DNA of 64,000 nt from Winogradskyella wandonensis (GCF_004346845.1 NZ_SMGI01000001.1:434001-498000); one strand, 5' to 3'; positions 35,270 through 44,619 are shown, numbered from the stretch's first letter. Program-made: numbers and translations. Notes: generated by a model not told the origin, from the sequence alone.

Positions 35270-36589
35270 ATGGACGCTAGAAAAAAAGTCGCATTTTACA
35301 CTCTAGGTTGTAAGCTTAATTTTTCTGAAACTTCGACAATAGCGAGAAACTTTAATGACGAAGGTTTTGATCGTGTAGATTTTAAGGAAAAGGCGGATAT
35401 CTATGTAATCAATACCTGCTCGGTAACCGAAAATGCTGATAAGCGTTTTAAAACCATTGTAAAGCAAGCTCAGAATGCTAATCCAGACGCTTTTGTTGCA
35501 GCAGTAGGTTGCTATGCACAGTTAAAACCCGAAGAATTAGCAGAGGTAGACGGAGTTGACTTGGTTCTTGGGGCTACAGAGAAATTTAAGATAACAGATT
35601 ATATCAATGATTTATCCAAGAATGATTTTGGTGAAGTACATTCTTGCGAGATTGAAGAAGCCGATTTTTATGTTGGGAGTTATTCTATCGGCGATAGGAC
35701 AAGAGCTTTCTTAAAAGTTCAAGATGGTTGCGACTATAAATGTACATACTGTACTATTCCTCTAGCGCGTGGTATTTCTAGAAGTGATACCATGGAAAAT
35801 GTTCTTAGAAATGCTAAAGAAATTTCAGAGCAAGGTATTAAAGAAATCGTTTTAACGGGTGTAAATATTGGAGATTATGGTAAAGGCGAATTTGGTAACA
35901 AAAAACACGAACATACATTTTTAGACCTAGTAACAGAGCTAGACAAGGTAAGTGGTATAGAACGACTTAGAATATCTTCAATAGAACCCAATTTACTAAA
36001 GAATGAAACGATTGAGTTGGTGTCTGAATCCAGAGCTTTTGTACCTCACTTTCATGTGCCGCTTCAAAGTGGGAGTAACATTCTTCTAAAAAAAATGAAG
36101 CGTCGCTACATGCGTGAGTTATACACAGACCGTGTTGCAAAAATTAAAGAAGTAATGCCCAATGCTTGCATCGGTGTCGATGTTATTGTTGGATTTCCTG
36201 GTGAAACTGACGATTTATTTCTAGAAACTTACAATTATCTTACCGAATTAGATATCTCTTATCTTCATGTGTTTACCTATTCTGAAAGGGACAATACCGA
36301 AGCAGCAGAATTTGAAGGCGTTGTGCCAAAACACATTAGAGCAAAACGTAGTAAAATGTTAAGAGGTTTATCTGCTAAAAAACGTCGTGCCTTCTACGAA
36401 AGCCAAATAGACACCACACATACAGTACTTTTTGAAGGCGAAAATAAAGAAGGTTACATTCATGGATTTACAGAAAATTATGTTAAAGTAAAAGCGCCGT
36501 GGAATCCAGAATTAGTAAATACACTGCAAAATGTTCATCTCACAAAAATAGATGACGATGGTTTGGTGCGTTTCCAATTTATTAGCTAG
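35270..36589 (+). CDS. mtaB: tRNA t6A37 methylthiotransferase MtaB
   Basis: A 439-residue radical-SAM methylthiotransferase. The N-terminal domain supplies the auxiliary 4Fe-4S cluster with Cys14, Cys50 and Cys81. The radical-SAM cluster is Cys154, Cys158 and Cys161 in GCDYKCTYCTIP. The C-terminal part (about 375-439) is TRAM-like. MtaB converts t6A to ms2t6A at position 37 of ANN-decoding tRNAs. The opening YTLGCKLNFSE is the MtaB version (MiaB has a different spacing and sequence), so this is the t6A, not i6A, enzyme. A short hypothetical follows 35 bases later. Confidence 0.92.
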   Translation: MDARKKVAFYTLGCKLNFSETSTIARNFNDEGFDRVDFKEKADIYVINTCSVTENADKRFKTIVKQAQNANPDAFVAAVGCYAQLKPEELAEVDGVDLVLGATEKFKITDYINDLSKNDFGEVHSCEIEEADFYVGSYSIGDRTRAFLKVQDGCDYKCTYCTIPLARGISRSDTMENVLRNAKEISEQGIKEIVLTGVNIGDYGKGEFGNKKHEHTFLDLVTELDKVSGIERLRISSIEPNLLKNETIELVSESRAFVPHFHVPLQSGSNILLKKMKRRYMRELYTDRVAKIKEVMPNACIGVDVIVGFPGETDDLFLETYNYLTELDISYLHVFTYSERDNTEAAEFEGVVPKHIRAKRSKMLRGLSAKKRRAFYESQIDTTHTVLFEGENKEGYIHGFTENYVKVKAPWNPELVNTLQNVHLTKIDDDGLVRFQFIS

Positions 36590-36624
36590 TTTTACTGGGG
36601 ATTAATTAATTGCTTTGTCTTTGT

Positions 36625-37107
36625 ATGAATAGAACCTTCGCGGCTTGTATCTTGTTTGTAGTAGTTGCCACCTGCGCTCAAACTAATAATGATATTTTAG
36701 GCGAGTGGACGTTAAAAAGCTGGTCTGTCGGTTCTGAATCTACACTTGTTAATAATAATAAACAGAGCACTAATTTGCTAGATATTACAACTTGCAACAA
36801 TTCTGAAGTTCTTACGGTAAAAGCTAATAATACCATTGGTGCCACAAACACTTTTAATCCAAATATTAAAATATCAAAAGGCGAAAACGGCTACTTAGTG
36901 ACTGAAGTGTGTACCAAAGGCAGTCTTGGTTTTTCTAATTCATTTAAACTCATTGACAATAAATTAGTACTTGATATAGGTGACTCTTACATAATAAAAG
37001 AAGATAGTTTAAGTAGAACATTTAAAAACTACATTAAAGTCTATAATTCAGACTTTACTCAAGTTATAGAAAGAAAGGACTTAATCCTTGTCTATATAAG
37101 GCGGTAA
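36625..37107 (+). CDS. Small exported protein, lipocalin-like
   Basis: A 160-residue protein from the ATG used here (an upstream TTG gives an unlikely leader). The signal peptide is MNRTFAACILFVVVATCAQT. The mature part opens DILGEWTLKSWS, the typical first strand of lipocalin-like domains, and continues in alternating strands. Two cysteines (in TTCNN and EVCTK) may form a disulfide. I do not recognise a named family with certainty. It lies downstream of mtaB and is closed by a strong bidirectional terminator. Confidence 0.6.
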   Translation: MNRTFAACILFVVVATCAQTNNDILGEWTLKSWSVGSESTLVNNNKQSTNLLDITTCNNSEVLTVKANNTIGATNTFNPNIKISKGENGYLVTEVCTKGSLGFSNSFKLIDNKLVLDIGDSYIIKEDSLSRTFKNYIKVYNSDFTQVIERKDLILVYIRR

Positions 37108-37116
37108 TTCTCTATT

Positions 37117-37159
37117 AAATACAAAAGCCGTAATTTAACAAATTACGGCTTTTGTATTT
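37117..37159. terminator. Strong bidirectional terminator
   Basis: A perfect 20-bp stem (AAATACAAAAGCCGTAATTT and its exact complement) with a 3-base loop. A/T runs on both sides make it work for the lipocalin-like gene (+) and the GNAT-like gene (-). Confidence 0.92.
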
Positions 37160-37173
37160 ATTTAAACTTTTAA

Positions 37174-37470
37174 TTATATACGAATACCTACAGGCAGCAT
37201 TCGCTTGTATTTTCTATTAGCTTTTACAAATTTAGCGATATCAGGACTTGTAGGAACTAAACTAATATTTCGCTCTTTAATATTACTAAAAACTAAATCG
37301 ATAAACTCTAATTCAAACTCTTTTGTTCTAATAGCTTCTGGGATAATCATTTTTGTTAAGAATATCTTACGTTCTTGTAACGAATATTCTATAACAGCCA
37401 TTTCGTTTTCAACCTTTAATTCAAATTGACGTAAAAATTCATTGTCAATTAACTCGGCAGTCTCTGTCAT
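37174..37470 (-). CDS. Short GNAT-like (YjdJ-type) protein with degraded CoA loop
   Basis: A 98-residue protein that aligns by eye with the small YjdJ/Acetyltransf_CG fold: FELKVENEMAVIEYSLQERKIF gives the first strands, MIIPEAIRTKEF replaces the acetyl-CoA pyrophosphate loop, and the later VPTSPDIAKFVKANRKY matches the family's end. The glycines of the usual GxGxG/A loop are missing here (RTKEFELEF), so it may not bind acetyl-CoA. A -7 promoter box lies upstream. It is a stand-alone gene facing the lipocalin-like gene across the 20-bp terminator. The family call is moderate and enzymatic activity is doubtful. Confidence 0.6.
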   Translation of the reverse strand: MTETAELIDNEFLRQFELKVENEMAVIEYSLQERKIFLTKMIIPEAIRTKEFELEFIDLVFSNIKERNISLVPTSPDIAKFVKANRKYKRMLPVGIRI

Positions 37471-37534
37471 AATCTTTTTGTATTTTAAATTAGCGGTTGG
37501 CTAGAGTAGATTCTATTTTTTCAATAGATTTGTG

Positions 37535-37542
37535 CAAATGTA
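37535..37542 (-). promoter_or_regulatory. -7 promoter box for the GNAT-like gene
   Basis: TACATTTG followed by CACAAA on the minus strand matches TAnnTTTG. It lies 64 bases before the ATG. A small hairpin (TCTATT/AATAGA) sits in the leader. Confidence 0.55.
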
Positions 37543-37643
37543 CAAAAAATCTAGGAAACTTAACTGTTTTTACTTTTAAAACGCTGGTTAGGAGCTTATT
37601 TCACTAGTTTAGACACTGTTATTTATAAGTAAAAGCTGATAAA

Positions 37644-38312
37644 ATGGAGGACAAAAAGACACACGTTTATTTAATGCCAGGAATGGCAGCCAATCCTTCT
37701 ATTTTTGAATATATTAAATTGCCCGAGGAACAATTCGAAATACATTGGCTAGAATGGAAAATACCAAATACAAATGAGAGTCTCGAGTCTTATGCTAAGC
37801 GCATGATTGAAGAAATAAAGCATACTAACATAGTACTTCTTGGTGTGTCTTTTGGCGGTATTTTAGTTCAGGAAATGAGTAAATATATGTCGCTAAGAAA
37901 ATTATTCGTAGTATCTAGTGTAAAGTCTCATCACGATTTGCCTAAACGTATGAAACTTTTAAAATTTACTAAGGCTTATAAGTTATTACCTACACAATTA
38001 GTCAGCAATATTGATATGCTGGCAAAATATGCCTTTGGAGAGACTATTAAAAAACGAGTAGAACTTTATAAGAAATACTTATCAGTCAACGATAAAAAGT
38101 ATTTAGATTGGGCCATAGAGCAAGTGGTGTGTTGGGATCAAGAAGAGCCAAACGATTCTGCAATTTATATCCATGGCGACAAGGATTTGGTTTTTCCTCA
38201 TACCTGTTCGGAAGACTGTATTGTTATCAAAGGCGGAACCCATATTATGATAATAAATAAGTATAAGTGGTTTAACGAAAATTTACCAAAACTTATTTTA
38301 GAAACACCTTGA
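37644..38312 (+). CDS. Alpha/beta hydrolase
   Basis: A 222-residue hydrolase without a signal peptide. The nucleophile elbow is GVSFGG (Ser69), preceded by the strand TNIVLL. The acid is likely Asp179 or Asp181 in HGDKDLVFP, and the catalytic His is His200 in GGTHIMI. The oxyanion region is MPGMAANPSIF. The fold is clear but the substrate is not; esterase or thioesterase activity is plausible. It is first in a run with a lytic transglycosylase and a cardiolipin synthase (gaps of 43 and 9 bases), which suggests an envelope lipid or cell-wall role. Confidence 0.8.
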   Translation: MEDKKTHVYLMPGMAANPSIFEYIKLPEEQFEIHWLEWKIPNTNESLESYAKRMIEEIKHTNIVLLGVSFGGILVQEMSKYMSLRKLFVVSSVKSHHDLPKRMKLLKFTKAYKLLPTQLVSNIDMLAKYAFGETIKKRVELYKKYLSVNDKKYLDWAIEQVVCWDQEEPNDSAIYIHGDKDLVFPHTCSEDCIVIKGGTHIMIINKYKWFNENLPKLILETP

Positions 38313-38355
38313 CAATCATAGGTTTATTTAATACATTTAGAAAAAAGCAAATATT

Positions 38356-39288
38356 ATGAAAATCCTAAAGAATATCCTGTCTATAGTTGGTCTAATTATC
38401 ATATCAAGCGTGCTGATTTTCGCGATGCAAAAAGGACCAGAAACCTCGCAAGTAGAAAATACAACGAAAGAAATTAAAGCAGGTTATAATGTATATGCCT
38501 TAGAAGTGCCTTCGGATTTAAATTTTGCTGGAGAGCCGATGCCCTTAGGTAATCCAGATATTTATGAGCGAATGGACAGAGAGTTGCTTGTAAATACCTA
38601 TTGGCAGTCTAACGGACTATTAATGTTTAAAAGAGCACAAAAGTATTTTCCAATTATCGAACCTATTTTAAAAGAAAACGGAATTCCTGAAGATTTTAAA
38701 TACCTATCGGTAATAGAAAGTGGTTTAACAAATGCAGTATCTCCCGCTGGTGCAAGAGGATTTTGGCAAATAATGAAAGCGACTGGTCGCGAAAATGGTT
38801 TAGAAATTAATAATAACGTGGATGAGCGTTATCATTTAGAAAAAGCAACTAAAGTAGCATGCAAATACTTAAACGAAGCCAAAAAGAAATTTGGCAGTTG
38901 GACCTTAGCTGCGGCTTCTTATAATGCAGGCATGGCAGGTATAGCAAATAAATTAAAAGAGCAAAACGTAGGCGATTACTACGACTTACTCTTAGGCGAA
39001 GAAACAGGTAGATATATGTTTAGAATCGTAGCGCTAAAGGAGATTTTAAATAACCCAGAGAAGTACGGTTTTAATTTTAGCCAAGACGATTTGTATAGCT
39101 ATGTTCCAACGACAAAAGTAAAGGTAGATACCGCTGTTACCGATTTTACAAAATTTGCCGAAAAATTTGGTATTAATTACAAAATCTTAAAAATACATAA
39201 TCCCTGGCTACGCGAACCGCATTTAAATAATAAGTTTAGAAAAGTTTACGAAATAGAGATTCCTAAAGAAGGCATATATAATCCTTAA
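38356..39288 (+). CDS. Membrane-anchored lytic transglycosylase (SLT/MltD family)
   Basis: A 310-residue protein with an N-terminal membrane anchor or uncleaved signal (about 6-24). The goose-type lysozyme/SLT domain is at about 100-240. The catalytic Glu121 is in SVIESGLTN; the motifs AGARGFWQIM and AAASYNAGMAG are typical. It cleaves the MurNAc-GlcNAc bond of peptidoglycan with formation of 1,6-anhydroMurNAc. The C-terminal 60 residues resemble a lone LysM-like module (TDFTKFAEKFGINYKILKIHNPWL), fitting MltD-like proteins. The cardiolipin synthase gene follows after 9 bases. Confidence 0.88.
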   Translation: MKILKNILSIVGLIIISSVLIFAMQKGPETSQVENTTKEIKAGYNVYALEVPSDLNFAGEPMPLGNPDIYERMDRELLVNTYWQSNGLLMFKRAQKYFPIIEPILKENGIPEDFKYLSVIESGLTNAVSPAGARGFWQIMKATGRENGLEINNNVDERYHLEKATKVACKYLNEAKKKFGSWTLAAASYNAGMAGIANKLKEQNVGDYYDLLLGEETGRYMFRIVALKEILNNPEKYGFNFSQDDLYSYVPTTKVKVDTAVTDFTKFAEKFGINYKILKIHNPWLREPHLNNKFRKVYEIEIPKEGIYNP

Positions 39289-39297
39289 TAGTAGCTC

Positions 39298-40746
39298 TTG
39301 GACTTTATAAAAAACCATATTTGGGAAATTCTTATTATTCTTAATTACACGATTGCCGTTTCGGCTGTAATTACCATTCTTTTTAAAAGGATAAACCCAA
39401 CCAAAACTTTAAGCTATATCATAGCGCTATTATTAGTGCCGTTTCTTGGGTTTTTGGTGTACTACTTGTTTGGGCAAGAGTATAGAAAATCAAAAATTTT
39501 CAATCGAAAAAAGATTCTTAATCAATCTGTAGTCAAGGCAATTCAAGATAATACAGATATAGATGCGCATATAGTTGATGATATCGAAGAGCGTTTAAAA
39601 GAAAAATCGAAATTAATTCCTCTTATCTATAATAGCGAAAACTCCAAGTTAACAGTAAATAACAAAGTTACTGTTATCAAGGATGGTGATATGAAGTTTA
39701 ATTTACTTATCAAGGATATTGAAGATGCAGAGCACCACATCCATTTAGAATATTTTATTGTAAAAGATGATGAGTTTGGCACTAAGTTTCTAAACATTCT
39801 CTGTAAGAAAGCAAAGGAAGGTTTACAGGTTAAGTTAATAATGGACGATGTAGGAAGCGACGTTTCTAATAAATCAATAGCCAAGCTTAAAGAAAGTGGT
39901 GTTGAGGTTTATAAGTTTATGCCAGTACTTTTCTCTAAATCTACGGGAAAGATGAATTACAGAGACCATAGAAAAATTGTGGTTATTGATGGTAAAATAG
40001 GTTATGTCGGTGGAATTAATATTGCTGATAATTATCTAAACTCTAACAATACAGCATATTTTAGAGATACACATTGCAGAATCGAGGGCGAAGCGGTAAA
40101 CCAGCTTCAAATTCTGTTTTTTACAACGTGGGATTTTGTAACAGAAAAAGATTTAAAAGTTTCCGAAGATTATTTTCCGAGTATTGACAAAAAAGGAGAT
40201 ACACCTGTGCAGATTACAGCAAGTGGGCCAGACACAGATTGGTCAAACATAATGGAAGCTATTTTTTCGGCTATTACAAATGCTTCAGACTATATCTACA
40301 TTACTACGCCATATTTTATTCCAAATGACGAAATTGTTACGGCCTTACAGGTGGCAGCAAGGAGCAATGTTAAGGTAAAGATTTTGGTTCCGAAAGACTC
40401 AGATTCTTGGGTTGCCGAGTATGCTACTAATTCTTATTTAGAAAGACTTCTTGAGGCAAAGATTGAAGTTTACAGATATACTAAAGGATTTATTCATGCT
40501 AAAACAATGGTAATAGATGGTGTTTTTTCAACCATCGGAACAACTAACATGGATTACCGAAGCTTCAATATAAATTTTGAAGTTAATGCGCTTTTCTATG
40601 ACGAAACGATTTCCAAAAATTTAGAAGATATGTTTTTCGATGACATAGAATCTTCAGAAAAGATGGTGTTAGATGTTTGGAAGAATAGAAACAAACGCAC
40701 AAAGGCTCTCGAAGCTATTGCGAATCTTATGGCGCCTTTATTGTAA
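39298..40746 (+). CDS. cls: Cardiolipin synthase
   Basis: A 482-residue phospholipase D-type cardiolipin synthase. Two N-terminal transmembrane helices (about 9-29 and 38-57) anchor it in the inner membrane. Both HKD motifs are intact: HRKIVVID (His224, Lys226, Asp231) and HAKTMVID (His400, Lys402, Asp407). It condenses two phosphatidylglycerols, or PG with PE, to cardiolipin. The start is TTG: an in-frame TAG lies 6 bases upstream and the next Met is far inside the catalytic domain, so no ATG is possible. It follows the lytic transglycosylase gene closely. Confidence 0.93.
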   Translation: MDFIKNHIWEILIILNYTIAVSAVITILFKRINPTKTLSYIIALLLVPFLGFLVYYLFGQEYRKSKIFNRKKILNQSVVKAIQDNTDIDAHIVDDIEERLKEKSKLIPLIYNSENSKLTVNNKVTVIKDGDMKFNLLIKDIEDAEHHIHLEYFIVKDDEFGTKFLNILCKKAKEGLQVKLIMDDVGSDVSNKSIAKLKESGVEVYKFMPVLFSKSTGKMNYRDHRKIVVIDGKIGYVGGINIADNYLNSNNTAYFRDTHCRIEGEAVNQLQILFFTTWDFVTEKDLKVSEDYFPSIDKKGDTPVQITASGPDTDWSNIMEAIFSAITNASDYIYITTPYFIPNDEIVTALQVAARSNVKVKILVPKDSDSWVAEYATNSYLERLLEAKIEVYRYTKGFIHAKTMVIDGVFSTIGTTNMDYRSFNINFEVNALFYDETISKNLEDMFFDDIESSEKMVLDVWKNRNKRTKALEAIANLMAPLL

Positions 40747-40763
40747 ACAAGAACAAAAAATTA

Positions 40764-41342
40764 CTATCGTCTACTACGTCTATTCTGCCTAGAAGATGTT
40801 GGTTGACCGTATTGCTGACGTGGAATTGCAGCTTTTTTCATTTGCTGTTTCATCATCTTTATTTGGTCTGCTAGCATATTTCGTTTATCTAGTTTTTGAG
40901 CTTCGGCTAATAGTTTCTGTGCCTCTTGCTTTCTTCGTTTACTAAATGCAATACCAGCTAAATTTAATTTTGCCATGGCCAAATCATGGTCCATGGATAA
41001 ACCGAGATTTATTGCTTTTTTAAAATATTTTTCGGCTTCATTCATGTTGGTCTGAGAAACCATAACACCATTAAGATAATTAAGATAGCCTTGTTGTTTT
41101 TTAACTAAAGCACCTTCTGGATTCTTAATTTTATCTAACCATTTTTTGGCACCTTCAAAATCTTGCTTCCTTAACCTTAAAAAAGCAAGTAGAATCATTT
41201 CATTCTTAAAGTAAAGAAATACAAATATCAAAGAAAGTAAAATGTACATGATACCGTTTCCGATATATCCTTCTGTAAATTGATATATAGCGTAGCCAAT
41301 AATTAAGGCTGTAATAACAAGTTTTATATTTTTATTAAACAT
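40764..41342 (-). CDS. TPR-containing small membrane protein
   Basis: A 192-residue protein with two N-terminal transmembrane helices (about 7-25 and 31-50). It has at least two TPR-like helical repeats: ALVKKQQGYLNYLNGVMVSQ and AEKYFKKAINLGLSMDHDLA, followed by AMAKLNLAGIAFSKRRKQEA. The tail is basic and Arg-rich. Such TPR proteins act in protein-protein contacts at the membrane. No specific partner is evident. It is convergent with cls with 17 bases between stops, and it diverges from rpmH. Confidence 0.7.
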   Translation of the reverse strand: MFNKNIKLVITALIIGYAIYQFTEGYIGNGIMYILLSLIFVFLYFKNEMILLAFLRLRKQDFEGAKKWLDKIKNPEGALVKKQQGYLNYLNGVMVSQTNMNEAEKYFKKAINLGLSMDHDLAMAKLNLAGIAFSKRRKQEAQKLLAEAQKLDKRNMLADQIKMMKQQMKKAAIPRQQYGQPTSSRQNRRSRR

Positions 41343-41409
41343 ATTTTCTATAGTGATTTTCGGTTGGCAAAGTTAAGAAAAACAATTAAAAATTATTTTA
41401 ATTTAAGAC

Positions 41410-41439
41410 TTGGTAAAGTAAAAACTTGTTGTATATTTG
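41410..41439 (+). promoter_or_regulatory. Bacteroidota-type promoter of rpmH
   Basis: TTG (-33), 19-base spacer, TATATTTG (-7), then CACGC. The layout is the same as the rpmE2 promoter. It lies 61 bases before the L34 start. Confidence 0.85.
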
Positions 41440-41500
41440 CACGCAGTTTTGGAAGGATATCCAATTTAGTTTTACAATTAAGATTTTAAAAATATAAGAC

Positions 41501-41662
41501 ATGCCGAAAAGAACGTTTCAACCGTCAAAAAGAAAGAGAAGAAACAAACATGGTTTCAGAGAAAGAATGGCTTCTGCTAATGGTAGAAAAGTCTTAGCAC
41601 GTCGTCGCGCTAAAGGAAGAAAAAGATTATCTGTATCTTCAGAATTAAGACATAAAAAATAA
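41501..41662 (+). CDS. rpmH: Ribosomal protein L34
   Basis: A 53-residue protein of the large ribosomal subunit, too short for usual ORF cut-offs. It reads [20 protein letters not shown], then [20 protein letters not shown] and ends SSELRHKK, which matches L34 throughout. A canonical promoter and a terminator frame it as a single-gene transcript. In many bacteria rpmH lies next to rnpA and dnaA; here the next gene is carB and neither rnpA nor dnaA is in the window. Confidence 0.97.
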   Translation: MPKRTFQPSKRKRRNKHGFRERMASANGRKVLARRRAKGRKRLSVSSELRHKK

Positions 41663-41685
41663 TGATTAACAATTGTTAATATTTT

Positions 41686-41717
41686 AAAGGCGTTACTTAG
41701 GTGTAACGCCTTTTTTT
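41686..41717 (+). terminator. Rho-independent terminator of rpmH
   Basis: Stem AAGGCGTTAC / GTAACGCCTT with a 6-base loop and seven Ts. It lies 23 bases after the L34 stop. Confidence 0.92.
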
Positions 41718-41741
41718 GTACCCAACCGATAATTATTTTTG
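41715..41741 (+). promoter_or_regulatory. Possible carB promoter
   Basis: TTTG and TATTTTTG are separated by 15 bases, shorter than the usual 19-21. The -7 box lies 22 bases before the carB ATG. It overlaps the rpmH terminator T-run. Confidence 0.35.
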
Positions 41742-41763
41742 TAACTCAACTTAAAAAAGCATC

Positions 41764-44619
41764 ATGCCAAAAAACAAAGACATTAAATCCATTTTACTTA
41801 TAGGTTCTGGTCCGATTATCATTGGGCAAGCCTGCGAATTCGATTATTCTGGTTCTCAAGCTTTACGCTCATTACGTGAAGATGGTATAGAGACCATTCT
41901 TATCAATTCCAATCCAGCAACGATTATGACCGATCCATCAATGGCAGACCACGTTTATTTGTTGCCATTGACAACAAAATCCATTATCAAAATTTTAAAG
42001 GAGCATCCACAAATCGATACGGTGCTACCAACTATGGGTGGGCAAACGGCTTTAAATTTATGTATTGAAGCAGACGAAAAAGGTATTTGGAAGGACTTTG
42101 GGGTCAACATCATAGGTGTTGACATTGATGCTATTAACATTACAGAAGACCGCGAGAAATTTAGAGAACTAATGACCGAAATTGGTGTTGGCATGGCACC
42201 ACAAGCTACCGCGACGTCTTTCTTAAAAGGAAAAGAAATCGCGCAAGAATTTGGTTTTCCTTTATGTATTAGAGCCTCTTTTACATTAGGCGGTGCAGGT
42301 GCATCTATTGTCTATGATGAGAAAGAGTTTGATGAGTCTTTGACAAGAGGATTAGAGATTTCTCCAATTCATGAGGTTATGATAGACAAAGCGCTTCTTG
42401 GATGGAAAGAGTATGAGTTGGAGTTGCTAAGAGATAAAAACGATAATGTTGTTATTATCTGTACTATAGAAAATATGGATCCCATGGGTATCCATACTGG
42501 CGATTCTATAACTGTTGCGCCAGCTATGACCTTATCCGACAAAACGCAGCAAAAAATGCGTGATATGGCAATACACATGATGCGTAGTATTGGTGATTTT
42601 GCAGGTGGATGTAATGTACAGTTTGCTGTAAGTCCAGACGACCAAGAAGATATTATTGCTATTGAGATTAATCCACGTGTATCGCGCTCTTCTGCATTAG
42701 CTAGTAAAGCAACAGGGTATCCCATCGCAAAAATTGCAGCCAAGTTGGCATTGGGATACACACTAGATGAATTAGATAACCAAATTACTAAATCTACATC
42801 TGCGCTTTTCGAGCCGACATTAGACTACGTTATTGTAAAAATCCCTAGATGGAATTTTGATAAGTTTGAAGGCTCAGATAGGACTTTAGGTCTTCAAATG
42901 AAAGCTGTAGGTGAAGTAATGGGTATCGGACGTTCGTTCCAAGAGGCATTACACAAAGCCACACAATCACTAGAGATTAAGAGAAACGGCTTAGGTGCTG
43001 ATGGAAAAGGTTATAAAGATTACGATACCATTATAGAGAAATTAAGGTATGCAAGTTGGGACCGCGTTTTTGTTATATACGATGCTATTGCAATGGGAAT
43101 CCCATTAAGCAGAATCTATGATATTACCAAAATTGATATGTGGTACCTGAAACAATATGAAGAATTATTTCAGTTACAAAAAGAGATATCAAAGTATAGT
43201 ATCGAGACCATAGATAGAGAATTATTGCTCGAGGCCAAACAAAAAGGGTACGGTGATAGGCAAATAGCGCATATGCTTGATTGTCTAGAAAGTCAAGTTT
43301 ATAATAAAAGAAAGGAGTTGAAAATTAATCGAGTCTACAAACTTGTAGATACTTGTGCGGCAGAATTTAAAGCACAGACACCTTATTATTATTCAACTTT
43401 TGAAAGTGAGGTCGAATATCCAGACGGAACAGTAACCGTCGCAAACGAGAGTATTGTTACGGATAAAAAGAAAATCATTGTTTTAGGCTCTGGTCCTAAT
43501 CGAATCGGACAAGGTATTGAATTTGATTATTGTTGTGTACATGGTGTCTTAGCGGCGGCAGAGTGTGGTTATGAAACCATCATGATTAATTGTAATCCCG
43601 AAACCGTTTCTACAGATTTCGATATCGCAGATAAGCTCTACTTTGAGCCGGTGTTTTGGGAGCATATTTACGATATCATTCAGCATGAAAAACCAGAAGG
43701 TGTCATTGTACAATTAGGCGGACAAACCGCTTTAAAACTTGCTGAAAAGCTAGAGCGCTATGGCGTGAAAATTATGGGAACAACATACAAAGCTTTGGAT
43801 GTTGCTGAAGACCGTGGAAGTTTTTCAACCTTATTAAAAGACAATAATATTCCATATCCAGAATTTGATACTGCAGAAACAGCAGATGAAGCTTTAGCCG
43901 TAGCGGACAAACTCAATTTTCCAATACTTGTACGGCCTTCGTATGTTCTTGGAGGGCAAGGCATGAAAATTGTAATTAATAAGCAAGAGCTCGAAGAGCA
44001 TGTCGTTGATTTACTAAATAAAATACCGAATAATAAATTACTTCTAGACCATTATTTAGACGGCGCTATTGAGGCTGAAGCAGATGCTATATGTGACGCC
44101 GATGGCAATGTGTACATAATTGGTATTATGGAGCATATAGAACCTTGTGGAATCCACTCTGGAGACAGTAACGCTACGTTGCCAGCTTTTAACCTTGGGG
44201 ATTTGGTAATGCAACAGATAATAGACCACACGCATACTATAGCTAGAGCTTTAAATACGGTTGGTTTAATCAATATTCAGTTTGCCATTAAAGACGATAT
44301 GGTATATATAATCGAGGCAAATCCTAGAGCATCTCGTACAGTGCCATTTATCGCCAAAGCATACAAAGAGCCCTATGTTAATTATGCAACTAAGGTAATG
44401 TTGGGAGAGAAAAAAGTAACAGATTTTAACTTTAACCCTCAGCTGGATGGTTATGCTATAAAGCAGCCTGTGTTCTCCTTTAATAAATTCCCAAATGTGA
44501 ATAAAAAGCTCGGGCCAGAAATGAAGAGTACAGGAGAAAGCATCTTATTTATAGATAGTTTAAAAGACGACGAATTCTACGATTTGTACTCAAGACGAAA
44601 GATGTATTTGAGTAAATAA
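41764..44619 (+). CDS. carB: Carbamoyl-phosphate synthase large subunit, short form
   Basis: A 951-residue CarB that makes carbamoyl phosphate for pyrimidine and arginine synthesis, using ammonia from CarA. The two homologous ATP-grasp halves are complete: SGPIIIGQACEFDYSG near the N-terminus and GSGPNRIGQGIEFDYC in the middle mark the two half starts, and INPRVSRSSALASK and ANPRASRTVPFIAK the two ATP sites. It stops right after GPEMKSTGESI, where E. coli CarB (1073) continues with the MGS-like allosteric domain that binds UMP, IMP and ornithine. That domain is wholly absent. carA is not in the window. Confidence 0.96.
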   Translation: MPKNKDIKSILLIGSGPIIIGQACEFDYSGSQALRSLREDGIETILINSNPATIMTDPSMADHVYLLPLTTKSIIKILKEHPQIDTVLPTMGGQTALNLCIEADEKGIWKDFGVNIIGVDIDAINITEDREKFRELMTEIGVGMAPQATATSFLKGKEIAQEFGFPLCIRASFTLGGAGASIVYDEKEFDESLTRGLEISPIHEVMIDKALLGWKEYELELLRDKNDNVVIICTIENMDPMGIHTGDSITVAPAMTLSDKTQQKMRDMAIHMMRSIGDFAGGCNVQFAVSPDDQEDIIAIEINPRVSRSSALASKATGYPIAKIAAKLALGYTLDELDNQITKSTSALFEPTLDYVIVKIPRWNFDKFEGSDRTLGLQMKAVGEVMGIGRSFQEALHKATQSLEIKRNGLGADGKGYKDYDTIIEKLRYASWDRVFVIYDAIAMGIPLSRIYDITKIDMWYLKQYEELFQLQKEISKYSIETIDRELLLEAKQKGYGDRQIAHMLDCLESQVYNKRKELKINRVYKLVDTCAAEFKAQTPYYYSTFESEVEYPDGTVTVANESIVTDKKKIIVLGSGPNRIGQGIEFDYCCVHGVLAAAECGYETIMINCNPETVSTDFDIADKLYFEPVFWEHIYDIIQHEKPEGVIVQLGGQTALKLAEKLERYGVKIMGTTYKALDVAEDRGSFSTLLKDNNIPYPEFDTAETADEALAVADKLNFPILVRPSYVLGGQGMKIVINKQELEEHVVDLLNKIPNNKLLLDHYLDGAIEAEADAICDADGNVYIIGIMEHIEPCGIHSGDSNATLPAFNLGDLVMQQIIDHTHTIARALNTVGLINIQFAIKDDMVYIIEANPRASRTVPFIAKAYKEPYVNYATKVMLGEKKVTDFNFNPQLDGYAIKQPVFSFNKFPNVNKKLGPEMKSTGESILFIDSLKDDEFYDLYSRRKMYLSK

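Noticed and set aside
36610..36624. TTG start for the lipocalin-like gene
   Set aside because: The ATG five codons later gives a standard signal peptide.
41400..41763. Replication origin near rpmH
   Set aside because: rpmH often lies by oriC, but no dnaA, rnpA or DnaA-box cluster is seen; the next gene is carB.
42369..42761. 130-codon minus-strand frame
   Set aside because: It lies wholly inside carB, whose ATP-grasp motifs account for the sequence.
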